Made by a program: the position numbers and the translations under genes. A stretch of DNA of 64,000 nucleotides from Bacillota bacterium (lineage in GTDB: Bacteria; Bacillota; Clostridia; Lachnospirales; Lachnospiraceae), in NCBI GenBank assembly GCA_023442465.1, contig JAEZZQ010000042.1, positions 1-64,000 of the forward strand, given 5' to 3'. Below the pieces are notes generated by a model. That model worked only from the letters and a program-made list of their open reading frames with translations, was not told the origin of the DNA and did no database searches. Below are positions 51,814 through 60,682 of the stretch, piece after piece. Positions within the stretch are counted from its first letter, which is position 1, and each line of letters begins with the position of its first letter.

Positions 51814-52311
51814 TTCTATTTTCGTATCCTTTCTATAATGAATTCATTTTTCCCATATACATTACGATTGTATTTATCATTTATGTTCATGAAAAACAAA
51901 AAGTCCAGAAATCCGAAACCGAGTGAATTTCTGAAACTCTGATCAAATGGCGGGGATGGAAGAAATTGAACCCACACCGGTAGCTTATCAAATTCTGTTG
52001 AAAGGTCATAGGACAAGCTGGACTCTCTTATAATAAAATTCTTAGATTAGAATAACATTTTTTCTTTTATAAATCAACATTGAAGAGATTGTATTTATTT
52101 GATATTATTTATTCTATTGTCCCATAATAAATATAAGGATTGGTAAAATATGATGAAATTAAAAATAGTAAAAATCGAGAATAGGACCAGCCGTGATATT
52201 TAGAGTATAGGGGCTGGGAGAAAGAATAATTCGGTAGTAATAATTTATACCATGAAGTATAATAAAATAATATTGAATACAGCGGATTAACCGATGAATG
52301 GGAGCAGACAA
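51814..52311. other. A+T-rich intergenic region with a tRNA-like 3' fragment
   Basis: No convincing gene. On the minus strand, around 51948-51980, the sequence GTGTGGGTTCAATTTCTTCC then ATCCCCGCCA resembles the T-arm and 3' end of a tRNA or tmRNA, but the T-stem does not pair and no 5' half is seen. It is followed on the same strand by a terminator-like hairpin (51906-51912 with 51927-51933, then T-rich to 51888). This looks like a decayed RNA gene or an old attachment-site remnant. 52030-52290 is about three quarters A+T with no clear features apart from the RpiR gene's leader. Confidence 0.35.
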
Positions 52312-53127
52312 ATGGATAGTGTTAAGCAGAACATTCTGCTGGTTTATGAGAATATGACAGCAGTGGAAAGAAGTATAGCAGATTTTTTTATAAATAATAA
52401 TGAAGTGATAAACTTTTCTTCTAAAAACATATCGAAGCTGCTTTATATTTCGGAGGCTACTTTATCGAGATTTGCAAAGAAATGTAATTACAAAGGCTAT
52501 AGGGAGTTTATTTTTGCTTATGAAAAAGAACTCCAGGAAGATCTGTATGAAAGAAATATAAGTGTCTTGACAAAAAAGGTGAAACATACCTATACTAGAC
52601 TTTTGGAAGAAGGCTTTCATATTCTGGATGAAGAAAAGGTTAAGCGTGTTTCAGATATGATGAATGTGCACCCGCGTGTAATTGTCTGCGGGATGGGAAG
52701 TTCCGGATATACTGCACAGGAATTTCAGCTGAGGTTTATGAGACTCGGCATGAATATACAGGCGGTTACCGACTCGCAGATGATACAGATGTCAATGGCG
52801 GTGACGGATGAAAACTGTATGGTAATAGCCATTTCTTTAAGCGGAAAGACAAAAGCCATACTGGATGCGGTCAGAATGGCAAAGGCAAAAGGCGCATATG
52901 TTGTAATGATTACCTCTGGTCAGGAGATAGAACATCAAGATGACTGTGATGAAATAATATATGTTGCCACGGCTAAAAATCTGGATGGAGGTACCATGAT
53001 ATCGCCTCAATTCCCTATTTTGGTTCTTATAGATGTTTTTTATACCTATTATTTTGAGAACGATGCAAAGAATAAAATAATGAAATATCACGATACTCTT
53101 TCGGCACTGAGAGGGCATAATACGTAA
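52312..53127 (+). CDS. MurR/RpiR family transcriptional regulator
   Basis: A 271-residue protein. The N-terminal HTH_6 domain (about 1-75) contains NMTAVERSIADFFINNNEVI and SKNISKLLYISEATLSRFAK. The C-terminal SIS sugar-phosphate-binding domain (about 110-245) contains RVIVCGMGSSGYTAQEFQLR and MVIAISLSGKTKAILDAVRM. GGGAG lies 7 bases before the ATG at 52312. Followed 16 bases later by a ROK kinase. RpiR proteins typically respond to phosphosugars such as GlcNAc-6-P or MurNAc-6-P, which fits the nagB and GH20 genes downstream. Confidence 0.92.
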   Translation: MDSVKQNILLVYENMTAVERSIADFFINNNEVINFSSKNISKLLYISEATLSRFAKKCNYKGYREFIFAYEKELQEDLYERNISVLTKKVKHTYTRLLEEGFHILDEEKVKRVSDMMNVHPRVIVCGMGSSGYTAQEFQLRFMRLGMNIQAVTDSQMIQMSMAVTDENCMVIAISLSGKTKAILDAVRMAKAKGAYVVMITSGQEIEHQDDCDEIIYVATAKNLDGGTMISPQFPILVLIDVFYTYYFENDAKNKIMKYHDTLSALRGHNT

Positions 53128-53143
53128 GAAATGGAGAAGTGAA

Positions 53144-54094
53144 ATGTGTGACGAAGTTTATTTCGGAATTGATATAGGCGGTACAGCCGTAAAGATGGGA
53201 ATTATGAACAGTAAGGGAGAATTGCTCGCATCGGATACGGCATCCGTTAACTTCGATCAGTATGAAACACCCATATTACAGACGGTAAAAAAGGTTTCAG
53301 CAGTTTTTATTGAAGAACATTCGGAATATAAAGACAAGCTGAAAGCTATCGGAATATCAGCTACCGGCCAGATTGATTCAAGAACCGGTGTCGTAAGCGG
53401 GACCGCAGGACATATTAAAAATTGGCAGGACAGCAGAATCAAAGAAGAAATGGAGGAGCTGTTCCATTTGCCGGTCACTGTGGTAAATGATGCGAATTGC
53501 GCTGCTTTGGGTGAATATTGGATTGGGGCAGCAAGAGGAGCCGAAGACGTTATTGTGATTACGGTTGGTACCGGGATTGGCGGAGGCATCATCACGGGAG
53601 GAAGATTGCTTTCCGGAGCACGTGGAATAGCAGGTGAAATGGGACACTTTTCTATCAAGTCTGATGGAGAGGAATGCACATGCGGCAACAGAGGGTGCTA
53701 CGAGCGGTATGCTTCCACAACGGCTTTAGTCAGAATGATAAACGAAAGAATAAAAAAGGAAGAACTTGAGGCGTTTGGAGATAATGTAAGCGGAAAGACC
53801 ATATTTGAAGAACTGGAAAAAGGCAATGCAAAACTGCAGTCGGCTGTAGAGGAATGGATAGATTATGTGGCGGACGGGCTGGTAAGCCTTGTACATATTT
53901 TTAACCCGTCACTGATTATAATAAGCGGTGGTGTGAGTATGCAGAAGGAACGCTTTATCGATCCGCTGTCTGCTAAGGTAAAAGACAGAATCATGCCGGC
54001 ATATAGGAAAAATCTTGAAATAAGGCAAGCCGCACTGAAAAATAACGCGGGTCTGGCTGGAGCTATATATAATTGTATTTGTACACTTGATTAG
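53144..54094 (+). CDS. ROK family sugar kinase
   Basis: A 316-residue cytoplasmic kinase. The ATP-binding phosphate-1 motif is FGIDIGGTAVKMGIM (about 7-21). The ROK signature GARGIAGEMGHFSI contains the catalytic region, and the zinc motif CTCGNRGCYERYAS is at about 177-190. The set is typical of glucokinase, N-acetylglucosamine or N-acetylmannosamine kinases. Context (RpiR, nagB, GH20) favours an amino-sugar substrate, giving GlcNAc-6-P or similar; this is inference. A terminator closes the two-gene unit. Confidence 0.92.
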   Translation: MCDEVYFGIDIGGTAVKMGIMNSKGELLASDTASVNFDQYETPILQTVKKVSAVFIEEHSEYKDKLKAIGISATGQIDSRTGVVSGTAGHIKNWQDSRIKEEMEELFHLPVTVVNDANCAALGEYWIGAARGAEDVIVITVGTGIGGGIITGGRLLSGARGIAGEMGHFSIKSDGEECTCGNRGCYERYASTTALVRMINERIKKEELEAFGDNVSGKTIFEELEKGNAKLQSAVEEWIDYVADGLVSLVHIFNPSLIIISGGVSMQKERFIDPLSAKVKDRIMPAYRKNLEIRQAALKNNAGLAGAIYNCICTLD

Positions 54095-54173
54095 AGATAT
54101 AGAAGAATATAAATGAAAAGGCAGCAGCACGAATGGAATATTCCCCAAAGGGTGTTCTCGGCCTTTATGATTT

Positions 54174-54208
54174 GCCGTAGGATTGTGAAAACCTACGGCT
54201 TTTCGTTT
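54174..54208 (+). terminator. Terminator of the RpiR-ROK unit
   Basis: GCCGTAGG (54174-54181) pairs with CCTACGGC (54192-54199), then TTTTCGTTTT. Confidence 0.85.
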
Positions 54209-54262
54209 TGCCCTAAACTCTGCCTAATAGGTTTCCAATGCCAGCTGTTTATTTTCAGCATC

Positions 54263-55669
54263 CTAAAACCAAGCGGCGGACAGTCGTATGATTCCATCCA
54301 CAATTTCTTCCTCGGATAAACTGCTGTATCCTATGAGAACCATATTATCCGAGTAACTTTGCGGGTTCATCCAATAGTTGGACACAGGGTATACTCCCAC
54401 CCCTGCCTTTTGTGCTGACTCTATGAGTTCTTTTTCGGACATCCCATTGTGGACCTCCAGTAAAATGTGCAGACCGGCATTTTTGCCGTGTATCTTTGAA
54501 AGTCCTGACATATGATTATGGATGGCACTGATTAGTGTATCATGTTTCCTTTTATTGGACACGGATGTTTTGTTCAGCATCCGTGTCCAATATCCCTGCT
54601 CGATAAAGTGATACATGACCTTCTGTTCCAGCCAAGGAATAGAACAATGGTAACTTGAAAAGTTAGCATTGTATCGAGCCAACAATTTCTCTGGCAAAAC
54701 AAGAAATCCCATCCGTAAGCCAGGGGCAAGTACTTTTGAAAAGCTATTAACATAAATTACACAGTCTTGCTTGTCGAGTGAATGAATGGAGGGGATTGGT
54801 CTGCTGTTATAGCGAAGCTCACTGTCATAATCATCCTCGATGATGTAAGCATGATTCTGTTCTGCCCATTTGAGCAGCCCCAGTCGTTTGTTGATTGGCG
54901 CGACAATGCCTGTTGGAAACTGATGGGAGGGTGTGGTATACAGTAACTTTGCGCCAGAAGCCGAGAGTTTCTTCAAATCAACGCCATCGTTTGCAAGGTC
55001 AATAGGAAGAACATGATATTTATGATTCATGAAAATTTCTCGGGCACTGTCATAACAGGGGTCTTCCACAGCAACAATGTAGGTCTCCTGCATGAGCAAC
55101 TGGCAAACTAAACTTAGGGCTGACATAGCTCCGGAGCAAAGAATAATTTGTTCAGGGTGACAAACAACTCCTCTGGAGCCAACGAGATATTTCATGATCT
55201 GTACCCGAAGTGCTAAATCTCCCTTTTTCTCGTTATAATCAGTGATTCGTCCAATTTCGTCGGACAGCAATACCTGATTCAGCAATTTGCGCCAGATACG
55301 CAGTGGAAAATTTGCAATATCGAGTCGGCAGTATTTAAAATCGTACTGTACGGCTATAGGCTCTTCTTGTTCCTGTGTGGTTGGTTTTTCAAAATCAGTC
55401 TGTCTCGTGTGAGCTGCTGCAAGGTTTTTAACCTCAATTTTCTGTACTTTATAACCGCTGCCTACTTTGCTTTGAACGTAACCCTCGGAACAAAGCTGCT
55501 GATACGCACTGTCAACGGTATTTCTTGCAACTATGAGTGTCCCGGCTAAGGTTCTGATGGGTGGGAGTACACTTCCCTCACATAGCTCGCCGGATATGAT
55601 TTTCTCTCTTAATTGATGATAAATTTGCATATATAACGGTTCATCTGAATGCTTGTCTATTAGTAACAT
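54263..55669 (-). CDS. MocR/PdxR-type GntR-aminotransferase regulator
   Basis: A 468-residue fusion. The N-terminal GntR winged helix (about 1-75) contains PLYMQIYHQLREKIISGELC and ARNTVDSAYQQLCSEGYVQS. The fold-type I aminotransferase domain (about 110-468) contains ILCSGAMSALSLVCQLL, YIIEDDYDSELRYNSRPIPS and the PLP-lysine motif VNSFSKVLAPGLRMGF. Such proteins sense PLP or amino acids and often control a divergently placed gene. Here that gene is the FMN-binding protein at 55784, 114 bases away, with shared upstream repeats. Not obviously related to the amino-sugar genes on both sides. Confidence 0.93.
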   Translation of the reverse strand: MLLIDKHSDEPLYMQIYHQLREKIISGELCEGSVLPPIRTLAGTLIVARNTVDSAYQQLCSEGYVQSKVGSGYKVQKIEVKNLAAAHTRQTDFEKPTTQEQEEPIAVQYDFKYCRLDIANFPLRIWRKLLNQVLLSDEIGRITDYNEKKGDLALRVQIMKYLVGSRGVVCHPEQIILCSGAMSALSLVCQLLMQETYIVAVEDPCYDSAREIFMNHKYHVLPIDLANDGVDLKKLSASGAKLLYTTPSHQFPTGIVAPINKRLGLLKWAEQNHAYIIEDDYDSELRYNSRPIPSIHSLDKQDCVIYVNSFSKVLAPGLRMGFLVLPEKLLARYNANFSSYHCSIPWLEQKVMYHFIEQGYWTRMLNKTSVSNKRKHDTLISAIHNHMSGLSKIHGKNAGLHILLEVHNGMSEKELIESAQKAGVGVYPVSNYWMNPQSYSDNMVLIGYSSLSEEEIVDGIIRLSAAWF

Positions 55670-55682
55670 ATTCTCACCTTTT

Positions 55683-55736
55683 AATTGTACCTATTAATAT
55701 TTTGATAATTGACACTTATAATGGCAACAATTGTAC
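55683..55736. promoter_or_regulatory. Direct repeats AATTGTAC in the MocR divergent region
   Basis: AATTGTAC at 55683-55690 and again at 55729-55736, in the same orientation, between the two divergent genes. MocR regulators commonly bind such direct repeats. TATAAT sequences lie at 55717-55722 and 55739-55744. Confidence 0.5.
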
Positions 55737-55783
55737 GATATAATTGCTACAAAGTAAAGTACTTATTAAGGAGGAACCAAATA

Positions 55784-56257
55784 ATGCAACACAGAATGAA
55801 AACACATATGTTGACTAAGGACAAGATCGAGGAATTGCTGAATCGGACCGCAACGTGTAGTCTTGCTATGCTGAATGCGGATGGTACACCGTATGTCACA
55901 CCCATGCATCATATCTATCACAGGGGCTTTATTTATATGCACGGTCTGCCCAAAGGCAAAAAGATTGATAACATCAAGGCAAACCCACATGTGAGTATTA
56001 CTGCCTATGAAATGCAAGACATATTGATTGGCCCGGATGGCAAGGCTTGTAATACCAATACAAAATACGAAAGTGTAATACTTTCAGGTATGGCTGTTTT
56101 AGTGGATGATATTGACCTGAAAAGGGAAGCGCTGATGGAGGTTGTAAAAAAATATACCCCTCACCTTTCAGGAACTACTCTTCCTGAAAATATGGTAAGG
56201 GGAACAGCGGTCATTCAGGTAGAGATTCTTGAGATGACAGGAAAATACTACGATTGA
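55784..56257 (+). CDS. Pyridoxamine 5'-phosphate oxidase-like FMN-binding protein (NimA-related)
   Basis: A 157-residue flavin-binding split-barrel protein. TATCSLAMLNADGTPYVTPM and HHIYHRGFIYMHGLPKGKKI are the FMN-binding segments of the PNPOx-like/NimA family, followed by DNIKANPHVSITAYE. AAGGAGG lies 8 bases before the ATG at 55784. Some relatives reduce 5-nitroimidazoles, others are pyridoxamine oxidases or heme-binding proteins; the MocR neighbour suggests a link to vitamin B6. Function here is not settled. Confidence 0.87.
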   Translation: MQHRMKTHMLTKDKIEELLNRTATCSLAMLNADGTPYVTPMHHIYHRGFIYMHGLPKGKKIDNIKANPHVSITAYEMQDILIGPDGKACNTNTKYESVILSGMAVLVDDIDLKREALMEVVKKYTPHLSGTTLPENMVRGTAVIQVEILEMTGKYYD

Positions 56258-56372
56258 GGATGCTCTTCATATGAGGAAAAACCTTAATCTCCTCTTCCGG
56301 CTCAGAGGGTTTCTGACTGTATAAAGCGATTCCTCTAAAAGATGCGCTGCTTTTTGTATCATGCATCAGATA

Positions 56373-57125
56373 TCAGATGCAGTATTCATCAGGAATCCGT
56401 TTAAGGGCTTCTTTATCGGCAACAATTGACAGATCCGTATGCAATTGAAGGATGGAAGCCGGCACCTCCGGAGTGACGGGTTCCATCAGGGAGCGGTATA
56501 ACGCATCGGCTTTGCTCTGGCCTGTGGCAATTAGTACAATTTTTCTTGCCTGAAAAATATTCCGGATTCCCATGGTGATAGCCCTGCGCGGAACGTCTTC
56601 TATTCTGGAGAACAAGCGGGAATTGGCTTTAATTGTACTGTCTGTCAGCTGTACGATATGTGTACCTGGCAGAAAGCTTTTTCCGGGTTCATTGAAGCCG
56701 ATATGCCCATTGCTGCCTATGCCGAGAAGCTGAAGATCAATGCCGCCCAGGTCCTGAATCAGAGAATCGTAAGACTTGCATGCTTCTTCCAGATCGGAGA
56801 CATGACCGTTAGGAACATGCGTATTTTCCATAGCGATATTTATCTTTGAGAAGAAATTTTTTTCCATAAAATAATGATAGCTTTCATTGTTGTCAGGAGA
56901 GAGACCTACATATTCATCCAGATTAACGGAAATAACCCTTGAAAAATCCACATCCCCCTTTGTACACCATTCGGCAAGCTGATGATAGGCTCCCAGCGGG
57001 GAGGTTCCGGTGGCAAGTCCCAAAATGCTGTCAGGCTTTGAAATGACCTGTGCCGATATGAGATTTGCAGCTTTTCTGCTGACAGATTCGTAATCCTTTT
57101 CTTTATAAATTCTGATGTTTTTCAT
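56373..57125 (-). CDS. nagB: Glucosamine-6-phosphate deaminase
   Basis: A 250-residue enzyme converting glucosamine-6-P to fructose-6-P and ammonia. GLATGTSPLGAYHQLAEW (phosphate loop, about 33-50), SVNLDEYVGLSPDNNESYHY (catalytic Asp, about 67-86) and GIGSNGHIGFNEPGKSF (about 128-144) are all present. AGAAGGGA lies 8 bases before the ATG at 57125; an upstream in-frame ATG would add 45 unrelated residues. Transcribed away from the GH20-ABC operon. It supplies the last step for the amino sugars released by GH20. Confidence 0.96.
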   Translation of the reverse strand: MKNIRIYKEKDYESVSRKAANLISAQVISKPDSILGLATGTSPLGAYHQLAEWCTKGDVDFSRVISVNLDEYVGLSPDNNESYHYFMEKNFFSKINIAMENTHVPNGHVSDLEEACKSYDSLIQDLGGIDLQLLGIGSNGHIGFNEPGKSFLPGTHIVQLTDSTIKANSRLFSRIEDVPRRAITMGIRNIFQARKIVLIATGQSKADALYRSLMEPVTPEVPASILQLHTDLSIVADKEALKRIPDEYCI

Positions 57126-57274
57126 GTTAACGTTCCCTTCTGTATTTTTTACTGCTTTTATTATAATAATTTTATTTTTAATAGACAGTGAACGGCTTGA
57201 TTTAGGAAGAAGTTTCATAAAAAAGCACCAATCCGGGATTTTTATGATTGTACTTTCCAAAAGGGCCGGATTTA

Positions 57275-57303
57275 TTGAAACTCACCGGAGGTATTGATAT
57301 AAT
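57275..57303 (+). promoter_or_regulatory. Promoter of the GH20-ABC operon
   Basis: TTGAAA (57275-57280), 17-base spacer and TATAAT (57298-57303), 41 bases before the GH20 start. Confidence 0.75.
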
Positions 57304-57344
57304 GCAGTCAATTGCAAAGAAAACGACGGAAGGTGGAAGCCCAA

Positions 57345-59195
57345 ATGAAGATAAGAACTTTTGATTTATCGGAGAAACTTAAACCGGTTGTTGAGAAAGC
57401 CAATTCTTTTTTGCAAAATAGTCCTGATGCATGCGAATATACGTTGGCAGCTTTCGAGAGTGAGAATAAAGGTTACTTTCTATGTAAAGAAAAAGGCACT
57501 TTAGCAGTAGAATATGCAAAGCTGCCGGATCTTGGAAGAGCAATTATGGCTGCTGCTCAGGCAGATGGCAGTCTGGAACTGAAAGAAAGAAAACAGTTTG
57601 GTGATTTCGGTTATATGCTGGATTGCTCCAGAAATGCGGTTCCCACATTGAGCACACTAAAAAAGCTCGTGTCTTTTCTGGCATTGCTCGGATATGACTT
57701 TCTGGGGCTTTATATAGAAGATACCATAAAGGTATCGGAAGAGCCTTATCTGGGATATATGAGAGGGGCTTTCAAACCGGAGGAAATAAAGGAAATTTCG
57801 GACTATGCGGCAGAATATGGAATGGAAATCAGGCCGTATGTCCAATCGCTTGCTCACTTTAATCAGATTAAAAGATATGAAGAATACCAGAAGATGATAG
57901 ATACAGATGATATTCTATTGGCAGACAGTGAGCGTACATACGAGTTTCTGGAGCATTATATAAAAACAATAGCGGACTGTTTTTCTTCCGATAAAATCAA
58001 TATCGGAATGGACGAGGCACACATGGTAGGGCTTGGAAAATACCTGGATTCCCATGGATATAAAAACAGATTTGAGATCATGTATGATCATTTAAAAAGA
58101 GTTACTGAGATTTGTGAAAAGTATGGTTTGCGGCCTCAGATCTGGAGCGATATGTTTTTCCGGCTGGCGTTTGGCGGGGAATATTATAAGGCAGATAAAA
58201 AGCTTGTGGAAAAAGTTATCATTCCCGAAGGGCTGGAGATTGTTTACTGGGATTATTATTCCTGTGATGAAAAACGCTATGATGAAATGCTCAGACAGCA
58301 TCTTCAGTTAACGGATAACATCGGATTTGCGGCAGGAGCATGGAAGTGGACTGGCTTTGCACCCCATAACAGGTATAGTATGGAAAGCGGCGAAGCGGCA
58401 CTGAATGCCTGCAAGAAGAACCATGTGGATTCGGTAGTGATTACCGGCTGGGGAGATAACGGGGCGGAAGCAAGCCAGTTTTCCAATCTGCCGGCATTAT
58501 TTGCCGACGCTAATATGGCGTACGAATCGAAAATAACAAATACGGTATTCCAGATGCTGACGGGAATGAAATGGGAAGAATTTATGTTAATAGATTGTAC
58601 TAACCCGCTTTCTGATACTTCCGGAAAACATAATAATGCGAGCAAGTATTTTTTATACAACGATCCTTTGATAGGTACTTTCGATTCCGTAGCAGAACAG
58701 TTGGAAAAGGATTATTTTGATAAAATATCAAAGAAGTTGGAGACTTGCATTGATTTACGGCAACAAAGTGATTTCATTTATCTTTTTGAAACACAGAAGG
58801 TATTATGCGACGTATTGCAGCAAAAGGTGGATTTAGGCATTCGGCTGAGGAGAGCATACTGCGAAAAGGATATAGCGGCTTTAAAGGAAATAGCGGAAGC
58901 TGAAATTCCTCAGATCACCGAAAAGCTGGATATTTTTTATAACGCATTTAGGGAACAATGGTGTCTTGAGAACAAGACTTTCGGATTTGAAATTCAGTCA
59001 CAGCGAATCGGGGGATTAAAACAGCGTCTGAGGGAATCGGCGGATAGAATTTCATCTTATGTAAATGGAGATTTAAAAATAGTGGAAGAATTGGAGGAAG
59101 AAAATCTTCCTTTCCATTATTTTGAAGATGATCAGATGGCAACTCTGAATTATAATCTGTGGAGCGATATAGTCAGCCCGGCAGTTGTTGGTTAA
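57345..59195 (+). CDS. Glycoside hydrolase family 20-type beta-N-acetylhexosaminidase, cytoplasmic
   Basis: A 616-residue enzyme. The GH20 barrel (about 80-400) shows YDFLGLYIEDT, RPYVQSLAHFNQIKRYEEYQ, KINIGMDEAHMVGLGKYLDS with the Asp-Glu catalytic pair near 220, RPQIWSDMFFRLAFGGEYY and YWDYYSCDEKRYDEML. The C-terminal 200 residues are helical. No signal peptide, so it acts on imported oligosaccharides, removing terminal GlcNAc or GalNAc. GGTGGAAG precedes the ATG at 57345. First gene of an operon with a sugar ABC importer. Confidence 0.88.
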   Translation: MKIRTFDLSEKLKPVVEKANSFLQNSPDACEYTLAAFESENKGYFLCKEKGTLAVEYAKLPDLGRAIMAAAQADGSLELKERKQFGDFGYMLDCSRNAVPTLSTLKKLVSFLALLGYDFLGLYIEDTIKVSEEPYLGYMRGAFKPEEIKEISDYAAEYGMEIRPYVQSLAHFNQIKRYEEYQKMIDTDDILLADSERTYEFLEHYIKTIADCFSSDKINIGMDEAHMVGLGKYLDSHGYKNRFEIMYDHLKRVTEICEKYGLRPQIWSDMFFRLAFGGEYYKADKKLVEKVIIPEGLEIVYWDYYSCDEKRYDEMLRQHLQLTDNIGFAAGAWKWTGFAPHNRYSMESGEAALNACKKNHVDSVVITGWGDNGAEASQFSNLPALFADANMAYESKITNTVFQMLTGMKWEEFMLIDCTNPLSDTSGKHNNASKYFLYNDPLIGTFDSVAEQLEKDYFDKISKKLETCIDLRQQSDFIYLFETQKVLCDVLQQKVDLGIRLRRAYCEKDIAALKEIAEAEIPQITEKLDIFYNAFREQWCLENKTFGFEIQSQRIGGLKQRLRESADRISSYVNGDLKIVEELEEENLPFHYFEDDQMATLNYNLWSDIVSPAVVG

Positions 59196-59243
59196 CAATA
59201 CGGACATTAGCCCGTTTGTAAATATAAAAAAGGAGGAACGAAT

Positions 59244-60578
59244 ATGAAAAGGAAACTAGTTAATGTATTACTCACTGCTGTGTTTGCAGCAAGCGTTATG
59301 CTTACCGGATGCGGCAATAGCAGCACTGCAGCCGACACACAAGGGGAAGGGGATACACAGGTTGCAGCAGATGAGCAGGGTGTAACGGACGAATCTACAG
59401 GTACAGAGGCAGCGGCAGCCGATCCCGTGGAAATTGAATTCTGGACGATATCACTGCAACCGACTTTTACGGATTTCTTTAATGGACTGATAGCCCAGTA
59501 TCAAGAAGAAAACCCAGGTGTAACTGTAAAATGGGTAGATCTTCCCTATGAATCCATTCAAGAAAAGCTTGTTACTTCGGCAGCCGGCGGAAGCTCCCCT
59601 GATGTTGTAAACCTGAATACTCAGATGGCGCTGACTTTAGCTGGAAAAGGTGCACTGGTAGATTTAAATGCGGAAGCGACAGAGGAACAAAGGAGCATTT
59701 ATATCCCAAGCCTTTATGAGTCCACACAGCTTGGGGAGTCGGCATATGCATTTCCTTGGTATGCATCACCTAATATAATGTTCTACAACACAGAATTGTT
59801 CGAACAGGCCGGAATTACAGAGATACCGACCACCTATGAAGAAGCAAATCAACTTGCAAAACAGATGAAGGATGCCACGGGTGCTTATTTATATAATCCT
59901 CCGGAATTATTCAACATGTTGTTTGAAGAAGGAATTCCGATATTGAATGAAGACAATACTGCCGCAGCATTTAATACCCAGCAGACTGCTGATTTGCTTG
60001 CAGAGTTCCAGGAATATACCAAAGAAGGTGTTCTTGCCAATAACAACTGGGGTAAATGGGATGAAGAGCTGAAGCTGTTTGAAACAGGGAAGCTTGCTAT
60101 TATCAGCTCCTCAGGATCTTCTCTTTCGAGGATCAAGGACGAGGCACCCGATGTTTATGAGAAAATTGCAATCGCATCACCTCTTACGGGATCGGAAAAG
60201 CTCAGCAGAAATGCCTTAATGAACATAGTGGTACCAGAAGCGAGCAAGAATCATGAGGAAGCAATCAAATTTGCTGCATGGATCACCAACGATGCAAATC
60301 AGCTGGCATTTTGTAAAGAGGTTGCCATATTCCCGTCTACAACAGCCGCAGCAGCAGATTCCTATTTTACATCTGATACGGAGACTCTGGAAGGACAGGC
60401 AAGAGCGATGTCCGCACAGCTTAGCGATACATCAAAGGATTATTCGCTGGGAGTTGAGGGCCAGGGAGATATTCAGGCAGATGTCAATAAAGCGTATGAA
60501 GCTGCAATCATTGGAGGAAATGATATACAGGGAGCTCTTGACAATGCAGAGCAGTTAGTCAACTCTGAATTGAAATAA
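59244..60578 (+). CDS. Sugar ABC transporter substrate-binding lipoprotein (family 1)
   Basis: A 444-residue protein. The signal peptide ends in the lipobox LTGCG (Cys at about 23), followed by an acidic Thr/Ala-rich linker. The mature domain is a MalE-type solute-binding protein: VEIEFWTISLQPTFTDFFNG, NPGVTVKWVDLPYESIQEKL, LVTSAAGGSSPDVVNLN, and AFPWYASPNIMFYNTELFEQ. AGGAGG precedes the ATG. Followed by a stabilising hairpin and two permeases. The likely ligand is a hexosamine-containing oligosaccharide, by context. Confidence 0.93.
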   Translation: MKRKLVNVLLTAVFAASVMLTGCGNSSTAADTQGEGDTQVAADEQGVTDESTGTEAAAADPVEIEFWTISLQPTFTDFFNGLIAQYQEENPGVTVKWVDLPYESIQEKLVTSAAGGSSPDVVNLNTQMALTLAGKGALVDLNAEATEEQRSIYIPSLYESTQLGESAYAFPWYASPNIMFYNTELFEQAGITEIPTTYEEANQLAKQMKDATGAYLYNPPELFNMLFEEGIPILNEDNTAAAFNTQQTADLLAEFQEYTKEGVLANNNWGKWDEELKLFETGKLAIISSSGSSLSRIKDEAPDVYEKIAIASPLTGSEKLSRNALMNIVVPEASKNHEEAIKFAAWITNDANQLAFCKEVAIFPSTTAAAADSYFTSDTETLEGQARAMSAQLSDTSKDYSLGVEGQGDIQADVNKAYEAAIIGGNDIQGALDNAEQLVNSELK

Positions 60579-60585
60579 AAGTTAA

Positions 60586-60616
60586 AGACTGCTTCGGTTA
60601 TATGCCGGAGCAGTCT
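60586..60616 (+). terminator. Intercistronic hairpin after the binding-protein gene
   Basis: AGACTGCTTCGG (60586-60597) pairs with CCGGAGCAGTCT (60605-60616, one T-G pair), loop of 7 and no T tract. Probably protects the upstream mRNA and gives unequal expression. Confidence 0.7.
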
Positions 60617-60635
60617 CTGACCTAAGGAGGTTAGT

Positions 60636-60662
60636 GTGAAAATTAGAATTTTCACAGCATAA
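60636..60662 (+). CDS. Possible 8-codon upstream ORF with a strong ribosome site
   Basis: AAGGAGG (60624-60630), 5 bases, then GTG and codons reading KIRIFTA and TAA. The same bases form a hairpin (GTGAAAAT/ATTTTCAC) followed by a second one (GCATAAT/ATTATGC). It may be the original start of the permease cut off by the repeat, or a regulatory leader peptide. Confidence 0.35.
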   Translation: MKIRIFTA

Positions 60663-60682
60663 TTTATTATGCTTGCGAATAT

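Noticed and set aside
51816..52016. A 66-codon minus-strand frame upstream of lspA
   Set aside because: It runs through the tRNA-like fragment and a hairpin and has no ribosome site. Such frames are typical false genes over RNA-like sequence.
52150..52203. A 17-codon frame (MMKLKIVKIENRTSRDI)
   Set aside because: No ribosome site and no conservation evidence; the region is highly A+T rich and such frames are expected by chance.
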